Shown: positions 55,081 through 62,089 of the stretch, piece by piece | Layout: each line of letters starts with the position of its first letter | How positions within the stretch are numbered: the first letter of the stretch is position 1 | Assembly (NCBI GenBank): GCA_001296005.1 | Contig: LJHR01000009.1 | Coordinates: forward strand, 248,001 to 312,000 | Source: an alpha proteobacterium AAP38 | Lineage (GTDB): Bacteria; Pseudomonadota; Alphaproteobacteria; Azospirillales; Azospirillaceae | DNA: 64,000 nt | Direction: 5' to 3' | Translations under genes and position numbers: made by a program | The notes under the pieces: generated by a model | Databases searched by the model: none | What the model saw: only the letters and a program-made list of their open reading frames with translations | Told to the model about the DNA's origin: nothing

Positions 55081-56160
55081 ATGTCCGGCCATCACGACCA
55101 TTCCCATCACCAGCACGATGATGAAGGCCTGCCCAGCCTGGAGGAAATCCGCCGCGTGCTGGCCGACCTGCCGGGGCCCGACCTGGAGGCGGCGACGGCG
55201 GCGATGCAGCGTGAACAAAGCCTGCTGAAGCCGCCCGGCGCGCTGGGCCGGCTGGAGGAACTTGTGCAGTGGCTGGCGACCTGGCAGGGCAAGGCGCCAC
55301 CGGAACTGACCCACCCGCGCATCGTGATCTTTGCCGGCGCCCATGGCGTGGCACAGCGTGGCGTGTCGGCCTATCCGCCCGCTGTGACGGGGCAGATGGT
55401 GCAGGCCTTCATCAATGGCCATGCCGCCATCAACCAGCTGGCCGAACTGCACGATGCCGACCTGCGCGTGCATGAGATGGACCTGGACCATCCGACGGCA
55501 GACTTCACTGAAGGGCCGGCGATGAGCGAGGAAGTCTGCGCCCGTGCTGCCGCCTATGGCATGATGGCCATCGAACCGGGGCTGCATCTGCTGTGCCTGG
55601 GCGAAATGGGCATCGGCAACACAACATCCGCATCCGCCCTCTGTGCCGCCCTGTTCGGCGGGGCCGCATCTGACTGGGTCGGTCCCGGCACCGGTGTGGA
55701 CAGCGAAGGCATTAAGCGTAAGATCGCGGCGGTGGAGGCGGGTCTGGCCGCCAACCCATCGGCCCTGACCGATCCGTTTGAGGCGCTGCGCTGCCTGGGC
55801 GGGCAGGAACTGGCCGCCATCATGGGCGCCATCATCGCCTGCCGTATGGCCCGTGTGCCGGTCGTTCTGGACGGGTTCGCCTGCACCGCCGCCGCCGCCG
55901 TCCTGTACAAGGCCGATCCCAAGGCGCTGGACCATTGCATTGTGGCCCATCGCAGCGCAGAGCCGGGCCATGCCCGCCTGCTGGCCGCCATCAACAAGCG
56001 CCCGCTGTTCGAATTCGACATGCGGCTGGGTGAGGCATCGGGTGCGGCGCTGACCATTCCCGTCCTGCGCTCTGCCCTTGCCTGCCACCTGAACATGGCG
56101 ACGTTTGCCGAGGCCGGAGTCAGCGGCAAGGGGGACAAGCCGGCGGGTTCGGTGCATTAA
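55081..56160 (+). CDS. cobT: Nicotinate-nucleotide--dimethylbenzimidazole phosphoribosyltransferase
   Basis: About 359 residues. It activates dimethylbenzimidazole to alpha-ribazole phosphate, the lower ligand of cobalamin. Conserved segments are LLKPPGALGRLEEL, VIFAGAHGVAQRGVSAYP, EMGIGNTTSASAL and GTGVDSEGIKRK. An unusual His-rich tail (GHHDHSHHQHDDE) opens the protein. AGGAACG precedes ATG 55081; ATG 55054 is in frame upstream. A PLP aldolase gene follows 10 bases later. Confidence 0.95.
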   Translation: MSGHHDHSHHQHDDEGLPSLEEIRRVLADLPGPDLEAATAAMQREQSLLKPPGALGRLEELVQWLATWQGKAPPELTHPRIVIFAGAHGVAQRGVSAYPPAVTGQMVQAFINGHAAINQLAELHDADLRVHEMDLDHPTADFTEGPAMSEEVCARAAAYGMMAIEPGLHLLCLGEMGIGNTTSASALCAALFGGAASDWVGPGTGVDSEGIKRKIAAVEAGLAANPSALTDPFEALRCLGGQELAAIMGAIIACRMARVPVVLDGFACTAAAAVLYKADPKALDHCIVAHRSAEPGHARLLAAINKRPLFEFDMRLGEASGAALTIPVLRSALACHLNMATFAEAGVSGKGDKPAGSVH

Positions 56161-56170
56161 GGATCAAGCC

Positions 56171-57262
56171 ATGACCTCCATCATCATCGACCGCGCCTTG
56201 CGTGCCAGTTGCCAGACTTTCCTGCAGGGGCATGGGCCGATCACGCCGCGTGTGTGGATGGAACGGCTGCTGTCGATGCCGGAGATTGATCTGGCGGGCG
56301 ATGAATATAATGCCGGCCCCACCATCGACCTGCTGCAGGGCCAGGTGGCGGAATTGCTGGGCAAGCCGTCCGCCCTGTTCTTTCACAAGGCGGTGGTGGG
56401 ACAGCAGGCGGTTTTGTTCGCGCATCGCGAACGCACAGGCCGGCGGCTGGTCGCCGTTCATCCCAAGAGCCATATTGCAGTGGACGAGTCGGATGCGGTG
56501 GAGCGGCTATCCGACATCAGACTGGTGCGGATCGGGCCGGATGACGCGCCCTTTACGCTGGCCGACCTTCAGGGGGTGAAGGAACCGCTGGCTGCCGTGG
56601 TGGTGGAACTGCCGCTGCGCAATGCCGGCTTCCGGGCGCCGTCCTGGGACGAGCTGGTTGCCATATCCGCCTGGTGCCGGGAGCAGGGGATCGCGTTGCA
56701 CCTGGATGGGGCGCGCCTGTGGGAAACGCAGCCCTTTTATGGACGGTCACTAGCGGAGATCGCGGCCCTGGCCGACAGCGTCTATGTCAGCCTGTATAAG
56801 GGATTGGGCGCGCCGGGTGGCGCCCTGATCGCGGGGGAGGCGGCGTTTCTGGACACGCTGAAACCCTGGCGGTCGCGCATGGGCGGCAATCTTTATACGG
56901 CGTTCCCTTATGTGCTGGGTGGGCTGTACGGGTTGCGTCATTTCCTGCCGCGTATGGGCGATTATCATGCCCATGCCGTTGCCCTGGCCGAGGCGCTGTC
57001 CACCTGCGATGCCCCTTGGGCCGCCGACCGGGTGATGTGCAATTCTTTCCGGCTGGTCTGGCCGGTGGCGGCTTCGTCCCTGGCCGCGGCGCTGGAGCGT
57101 ATGGCGCGGGAGGAAGGCATCTGGTGCTTTGGCCGTGTCATCCCCCTGCCGGTACGGGGTCATTGCTGCACAGAGATGGTGGTGGGCGACGCGACGATGG
57201 CGCACGACCCGGCCGCCCTTGCCGACCGCTTCGCCCGGCTGCTGACCGTCGCACGCGGTTGA
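56171..57262 (+). CDS. Threonine aldolase-family PLP enzyme
   Basis: About 363 residues with the fold-type I PLP pattern. HLDGARLW positions the Asp, and VSLYKGLGAPGGALI carries the PLP lysine. The family splits threonine to glycine and acetaldehyde, or acts on related beta-hydroxy amino acids. The gene follows cobT by 10 bases with an AAGGA ribosome site, so both probably share a message. Whether it serves cobalamin synthesis, where a threonine-derived aminopropanol is needed, is speculative. Confidence 0.88.
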   Translation: MTSIIIDRALRASCQTFLQGHGPITPRVWMERLLSMPEIDLAGDEYNAGPTIDLLQGQVAELLGKPSALFFHKAVVGQQAVLFAHRERTGRRLVAVHPKSHIAVDESDAVERLSDIRLVRIGPDDAPFTLADLQGVKEPLAAVVVELPLRNAGFRAPSWDELVAISAWCREQGIALHLDGARLWETQPFYGRSLAEIAALADSVYVSLYKGLGAPGGALIAGEAAFLDTLKPWRSRMGGNLYTAFPYVLGGLYGLRHFLPRMGDYHAHAVALAEALSTCDAPWAADRVMCNSFRLVWPVAASSLAAALERMAREEGIWCFGRVIPLPVRGHCCTEMVVGDATMAHDPAALADRFARLLTVARG

Positions 57263-57355
57263 ACGCATTGGCGCCATCCCACACCGCCGGGTGACCCGTC
57301 CCCCAACCCATGCTAAGCAACCGCCGCCAAACGGCAGCAGCAGGGGGATAGAGCC

Positions 57356-58651
57356 ATGAAGATTCTGGTCGTGGGTTCCGGTGGTCGCGAACATGCGCTG
57401 TGCTGGGCCATCAAGCGCTCTCCCCTGTGTGACGCCCTCTACTGTGCCCCCGGCAATGCCGGGATCAAGGATGTGGCGACGCTGGTGCCGCTGTCGGCCA
57501 ATGACGTGACCGGCATCACCGCCTTTGCCACCGCCGAAGGCATCGACTTCGCCGTTGTCGGGCCGGAGGAGCCGCTGGTCTTAGGCCTGGCCGACGCGCT
57601 GCGCGCCGCCGGTATCCCCACCTTCGGCCCGTCGCAGGACGCCGCCGCCCTGGAAGGCTCCAAGGGCTTCATGAAGGATGCTGTGGCCCGCTTTGGCGTT
57701 CCCACTGCCGCCTATGGCCGCTTCACCGACATGGGGGCCGCCAAGGAATTCGTGGCCCGGCACGGCGCCCCCATCGTGGTGAAGACCGACGGTCTGGCTG
57801 CCGGCAAGGGTGTCACCATCTGCCAGAGCGTGGATGAAGCCTATGCGGCCATTGAGGAGGCCATGGTCGGTCGCCGCTTTGGCGATGCCGGGGCCGAACT
57901 GGTGATCGAGGAATTCCTGGATGGGGAGGAGGCCAGCTTCTTCGCCATCTGTGACGGCACCAATGCCGTGGCCCTGGCTGGTGCGCAGGATCATAAGCGC
58001 GCCTATGACGGCGACCAGGGCCCCAATACCGGTGGAATGGGCACCTATAGCCCGGCCCCCGTTTTGACGCCAGCCATCGAGGCGCGGATCATGGAAGAGA
58101 TGATCCTGCCGACCGTGCGTGGCATGGCGGCAGAGGGTAAGCCCTTCATTGGCGTGCTGTTCGCCGGCATCATGGTGGTGAATGGGCCGGATGGGCAGCC
58201 GGTGCCTAAGCTGCTGGAATATAATGTCCGCTTCGGTGACCCGGAATGCCAGGTGCTGATGCGCCGCCTGAAATCCGATCTGGTGCCGCTGCTGCTGTCG
58301 GCGGCCAAGGGCGACGTGTCGGGCCAGGTGCCGGAATGGCACGACGAGGCGGCCCTCTGCGTCGTCATGGCCGCCGAGGGGTATCCGGGCGACTATCTGA
58401 AAGGCACCCGCATCGGCAATCTGCCAGCGGCGGGACAGGTGGATGGTGTGGAGATTTTCCATGCCGGCACCAAGGAAGGGGCCGATGGCGCCATCCTGGC
58501 CAATGGCGGTCGTGTCCTGGGCATCACCGCCATTGCGCCGCGCGTGGCCGATGCCCGCGCCAAGGCCTATGAGGCCGTGGATCGCATCGACTGGAAGCAA
58601 GGTTTCTGCCGCCGCGATATCGCCTGGCGCGCCATGGCGCGGGGGCTGTAA
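57356..58651 (+). CDS. purD: Phosphoribosylamine--glycine ligase
   Basis: The 431-residue ATP-grasp enzyme makes glycinamide ribonucleotide in purine synthesis. N-terminal [55 protein letters not shown] and [10 protein letters not shown] are all conserved. The start at ATG 57356 has AGGGGGA upstream. Its product pathway uses glycine, the product of a threonine aldolase encoded just upstream, but the two are separated by 93 bases and may be independent. A hairpin follows. Confidence 0.98.
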   Translation: MKILVVGSGGREHALCWAIKRSPLCDALYCAPGNAGIKDVATLVPLSANDVTGITAFATAEGIDFAVVGPEEPLVLGLADALRAAGIPTFGPSQDAAALEGSKGFMKDAVARFGVPTAAYGRFTDMGAAKEFVARHGAPIVVKTDGLAAGKGVTICQSVDEAYAAIEEAMVGRRFGDAGAELVIEEFLDGEEASFFAICDGTNAVALAGAQDHKRAYDGDQGPNTGGMGTYSPAPVLTPAIEARIMEEMILPTVRGMAAEGKPFIGVLFAGIMVVNGPDGQPVPKLLEYNVRFGDPECQVLMRRLKSDLVPLLLSAAKGDVSGQVPEWHDEAALCVVMAAEGYPGDYLKGTRIGNLPAAGQVDGVEIFHAGTKEGADGAILANGGRVLGITAIAPRVADARAKAYEAVDRIDWKQGFCRRDIAWRAMARGL

Positions 58652-58657
58652 CGCTGG

Positions 58658-58677
58658 GGAAGGGGGTTACCCCTTCC
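58658..58677. terminator. Hairpin between purD and the 2TM gene
   Basis: GGAAGGGG (58658-58665) pairs perfectly with CCCCTTCC (58670-58677) over a GTTA loop. It starts seven bases after the purD stop and contains the stop codon of the convergent 2TM gene. T-runs are short, so termination would depend mainly on the stem. Confidence 0.55.
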
Positions 58678-58882
58678 GGTCGAACATGCCCATGGCATAG
58701 GCGGTGTGCAGGGCCAGCGGCCCCATCCAGCCGACCAGCGGCCAGAAGAACCAGACCCTGTCCGGCGTGATGAAGAAATTCAGCGGCACGATGATGACGG
58801 CGAAGAAAAAATAGGCCAGCAGGTGGTTCAGCAACTGGCTGCGCCGCTTCTTGACGGTAGGATGCGTGTCGGGAAGGGGCAT
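58667..58882 (-). CDS. 2TM-domain small membrane protein
   Basis: This 71-residue protein resembles the 2TM domain family: a basic N-terminus (VKKRRSQLLNHLL), two membrane segments (AYFFFAVIIVPLNFFI and FFWPLVGWMGPLALHTA), and a short tail. In larger proteins this domain is joined to histidine kinases or regulators; here it stands alone. The ATG 58882 start is clear. Function unknown. Confidence 0.75.
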   Translation of the reverse strand: MPLPDTHPTVKKRRSQLLNHLLAYFFFAVIIVPLNFFITPDRVWFFWPLVGWMGPLALHTAYAMGMFDRKG

Positions 58883-59025
58883 CTCTGGGGCTTTCCGTTA
58901 CGGGTAATTGGATTGCCGCGCAGAATAACGCCAATGCCGTGGGATGCCAGTGCCGATCATGGTTGATCGGCTGGCTTCCCCTGGGCCACAATCGCGCATA
59001 TCCCCTTGATCCAAAAGCAGCCGCC

Positions 59026-60348
59026 ATGGACCTCAACCGCATCTTTGCCCAGGCCGTCTCCCGCCAGAATGATGGAAGCTGGGCAGAGGCCGAGAAACTG
59101 TACCGGCAGATCGACAAGCTGCGCCCCGGCATGGCGCCGGTTTCCTGGAATCTGGGCCTTGTCCTGAAGGCGCAGGAGAAATGGGCCGAGGCCCTGACGG
59201 CCTTTGAGAAGGCGGGAAAAGCCGATCCGAGTTTTCGGGGTCTGAACTTCAATATCGGTTTGTGCCACCAGAAACTGGGGCGCATGGACGAGGCCAGGGT
59301 TTCCTTTGAGAAATCTGTGGCGATTGAGCCGGATGACCCGGTTGGCCGCTTCAATCTGGCGGCCGCCTACCGTGAGCAGGATAAGCTGGAAGAGGCGTTG
59401 GAGCAGGTGGGCCAGGCCCTGGCCCTTAAGCCCGACTTTGTCGAGGCACAGCTTCTCCACTCCAAGCTGCGCACCCGCATGCTGCCGCTTTGGCATGTGC
59501 CCATGGTCAATGATGCGCCACGCAACGACGCCTATGAGGCGGCGATCAAGGCGCAGGTGAAGCCGGGCGATCTGGTGCTGGAGATCGGCACCGGCTCTGG
59601 CCTGCTGGCCATGATGGCGGCACGGGCCGGCGCGCAGGTGATTACCTGCGAGGCGGTGCCCTGGATCGCGGAGACAGCGCGGGCGGTGATCGCCGCCAAT
59701 GGCCTGTCGGACAGGATTACCGTGGTGAACACCCTGTCCACGGCGCTGCAGGTCGGTGGTGTGCTGCCGCGCCCGGCAGATGTGCTTTTGTCGGAGATCG
59801 TGGCCAGCGACTTCCTGTCCGAACGGATCATCCCGGCGGTGGCCGATGCGCGTGCCCGTCTGTTGAAGCCCGATGCCCGCATCCTGCCGGCGCGCGGCGG
59901 GGTGCGCTGCGCCTTGGCGGGTGGCGCCTTACTGGAAATGCATCTGTTCACGGGGCCGACCAGCGGCTTCGATCTGTCGGCCTTCAACCGGCTCTATCCC
60001 CGGTCTGTGCGTTATGACGCAAGACTGGTGCAGCCCGTGGCATTGTCCGTCGCCGCAGATCCGTTCACGTTTGATTTTACGGGGGGGCCGATTCCCGCGT
60101 CAGAACAGGTACGTTTCATTCTGCCCGCCAATGCCGAGGGGCGTTGTGCGGCCCTGGCGCAGTGGGTCTGGCTGGATTTCGGCGATGGCGTCACATTTGA
60201 GAACAGCCCGTTTGTCGACAGCCCGGCCAGTGGCTGGCAACCAGGATTCTATCTGCCGGATCGCCCGTTCGATGTGAAGCGGGGGCAGGGGATCACCATT
60301 GATGCGCTGCACGACAGCTTCAATGTCTGGATGTCATTTCATCCCTGA
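59026..60348 (+). CDS. TPR--protein arginine methyltransferase-like fusion
   Basis: About 440 residues. The N-terminal 150 hold three to four TPR units (WNLGLVLKAQEKWAEALTAFEKA; LNFNIGLCHQKLGRMDEARVSFEK). A SAM-dependent methyltransferase follows, with motif I LEIGTGSG (185-192). Next is a PRMT-type double-E loop, Glu257 and Glu266 in SEIVASDFLSE, spaced nine residues as in PRMT1. The C-terminal SGWQPGFYLPDRPF aligns with the PRMT THW loop but has Gly for His. The domain order resembles eukaryotic PRMT9. The target is unknown. ATG 59026 follows a non-homologous open stretch. Confidence 0.85.
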   Translation: MDLNRIFAQAVSRQNDGSWAEAEKLYRQIDKLRPGMAPVSWNLGLVLKAQEKWAEALTAFEKAGKADPSFRGLNFNIGLCHQKLGRMDEARVSFEKSVAIEPDDPVGRFNLAAAYREQDKLEEALEQVGQALALKPDFVEAQLLHSKLRTRMLPLWHVPMVNDAPRNDAYEAAIKAQVKPGDLVLEIGTGSGLLAMMAARAGAQVITCEAVPWIAETARAVIAANGLSDRITVVNTLSTALQVGGVLPRPADVLLSEIVASDFLSERIIPAVADARARLLKPDARILPARGGVRCALAGGALLEMHLFTGPTSGFDLSAFNRLYPRSVRYDARLVQPVALSVAADPFTFDFTGGPIPASEQVRFILPANAEGRCAALAQWVWLDFGDGVTFENSPFVDSPASGWQPGFYLPDRPFDVKRGQGITIDALHDSFNVWMSFHP

Positions 60349-60475
60349 TCGATGATGGTATCCGTTTGGGAAACGGCCTGAGCGCGGCGAAGTTTGCTAC
60401 ATCGACTTACAACGAAACCAAGCTGGTTTTATTGTAAGTATCCATCATGGGTTTTATTGGGATTAGTTCCAAGAA

Positions 60476-60508
60476 AAAGGCCCCGGCGACATGGTCGCCG
60501 GGGCCTTT
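60476..60508 (-). terminator. Strong intrinsic terminator downstream of the XRE gene
   Basis: AAAGGCCCCGGCGAC (60476-60490) pairs perfectly with GTCGCCGGGGCCTTT (60494-60508) over a 3-base loop. On the minus strand it is followed by further T's (TTTTTCTT read from 60478 to 60471), so it serves the XRE gene, whose stop is 18 bases upstream. It may also stop plus-strand transcription from the methyltransferase gene. Confidence 0.85.
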
Positions 60509-60526
60509 GAACGGTGCTGTGAAGGT

Positions 60527-61195
60527 TCAGTCGCCTTCGCCCTCACCATAATCGCGGATATCAGCAGGGTCCCAGATTGCACCGCGGCGGCGGCGACCAC
60601 CAGCGGCGGCGGCGGCAGCAGCAGCGCCATCGTCGGTGGCTTTCGGCTGACGCTTGCTGCCGGGTACGGGGCCACGGCGACGAGGTGCTTCGATGGCGGG
60701 CGCCGGGTTCGTCGTCTCGGCGGGGGCCGTATATTGGCGGTTTGCGGCGGCGGCCGCCGCCGCTTCCTCATCATATCCAGCGTTCGGGGATACCGCGCGC
60801 AGAAGCGAACCAACGGCATCCGCAACTTCTTCCGGCGCCGATTTCCAAGCGCGCAGCAGGTCGAGTTCGCGGCGGGACAGGATGGGGGAGGAGCCTTCGG
60901 CGGTTGCGGCGAAGCTTTCCGGCGGGCGACGCATATCGGGTACGTCCAGTCCGTCGAAGAAGAATGTCAGCGGAACATCCAGAATATCAGCAAGCCGATA
61001 AAGCTTACCAACCGAGACGCGATTTGATCCTCGCTCGTATTTCTGAACCTGCTGGAAAGTAATGCCCAAGGCCTTTGCAAGGTCGGACTGGCTCATGCCT
61101 AAGAGGCCGCGACGAAGTCTTATACGGCCGGCAACATGGTTCTCGATCACTGTCTCAAGGGCAGCGACCGCTGCGTTTTTGCTCCGTCTCGGCAT
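60527..61195 (-). CDS. XRE-family transcriptional regulator with polyalanine tail
   Basis: This 222-residue protein has an N-terminal helix-turn-helix (about residues 24-80: IRLRRGLLGMSQSDLAKALGI, then VQKYERGSNRVSVGKLYRLA). A short helical segment follows to about 135. The last 80 residues are disordered: polyalanine runs at 144-151 and 191-198, Pro/Arg-rich blocks, and an acidic end. The DNA-binding half resembles alphaproteobacterial regulators of the SinR/SocA-like XRE type. The tail could bind DNA through RRRRG or mediate partners. ATG 61195 is clear. Confidence 0.85.
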   Translation of the reverse strand: MPRRSKNAAVAALETVIENHVAGRIRLRRGLLGMSQSDLAKALGITFQQVQKYERGSNRVSVGKLYRLADILDVPLTFFFDGLDVPDMRRPPESFAATAEGSSPILSRRELDLLRAWKSAPEEVADAVGSLLRAVSPNAGYDEEAAAAAAANRQYTAPAETTNPAPAIEAPRRRGPVPGSKRQPKATDDGAAAAAAAAGGRRRRGAIWDPADIRDYGEGEGD

Positions 61196-61769
61196 AGAAC
61201 TCTATTGCCCCCTATTCCGCGTTCCTGTGAAACACCTGGCCACGCGAACTGTTCCGTGGCGGCAGGCAATCACTGTTCTTTGCATCTTCCCGACATCGGG
61301 GCGGCATGGCGCCCCTGACGTCACAAACTGCAATCAGGCTTCCGTTGGTGGTCAGACCAAAAACCGCTTACGCAAGTATGCGGCCCAAAGTGCCGTCATG
61401 CTATGGTATGGTAATATCAGCGATTTCGGCCCGACTGTCCATCACTTGTATGTTTGTGACATACATAGGCGAATCTGGTGGAGCAGTTAGGGGCAGCAAA
61501 ACCGTGACGCCTCGCAAATCCTACAGGATAAACCTCCCTTCGGTTGTTCTGGACTGGCAATTGAGCAACTAATCGCCGCAATATATCCAACGCGAACTGC
61601 CAAGGCGGGGGCTTCGAAGCCCTTGCGGGTATTGAACAACAATTATACTACCACATCTGTGCCGTTTGTCGATAAACCAACTTCGCGAATCCGGAGATTG
61701 AACCGATTTGCCGCATCCTACTCCAAATAACGAAATTCCGTGACGAAAATCCGGAATTCCGCAGGGCAG
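61196..61769. other. 574-base gene-free gap
   Basis: I see no supportable gene here. A plus-strand frame of 88 codons (61306-61572) has no family resemblance or ribosome site. A perfect 14-base palindrome GGGCTTCGAAGCCC lies at 61609-61622. The stretch is richer in A and T than its neighbours and must contain the XRE promoter near its left end. Confidence 0.6.
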
Positions 61770-61991
61770 TCAAGCAGCATTTTCAATATTGCTGACCAGA
61801 AGTGTGGCGGCCATGCCGTAGACCTGCCGTTCGCTGCGCAGGACGCCCAGCCATTCACGTAGGCTTTCGGTCACGAAAGTCCCGTGTTCCTTTGCAATCT
61901 CCGCCTCTGTCTCGGTGATCAACCGGTCGAGCAGACGGGCATGGACCAGGGCGGCCTCGCGGATATGCTGGGTAATCGGCTGGGCCGGCAT
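61770..61991 (-). CDS. Small hypothetical protein, 73 residues
   Basis: This short protein is predicted to be entirely helical, with a heptad-like middle (LVHARLLDRLITETEAEIAKEH). It has no signal peptide. It ends NIENAA. ATG 61991 gives the start. It is on the same strand as the transglycosylase, 98 bases beyond that gene's stop. It lacks recognised homology, but composition and codon use match core genes. Confidence 0.55.
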   Translation of the reverse strand: MPAQPITQHIREAALVHARLLDRLITETEAEIAKEHGTFVTESLREWLGVLRSERQVYGMAATLLVSNIENAA

Positions 61992-62089
61992 TGAAGGCTC
62001 CGGACGGCGGGAATGATGGCAAAGCTGTGACCATCATCGCCCGCCGCCCGGTATTTGGCGCGCGGAAATAGGGATTAGTCCCTTCGTGA

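Noticed and set aside
54172-56157. 661-codon minus-strand frame as one large protein
   Set aside because: Only its last 268 codons are CobS. The rest is the antisense shadow of cobT.
61306-61572. 88-codon plus-strand frame in the gap after the XRE gene
   Set aside because: It has no ribosome site, no family resemblance and inconsistent codon use.
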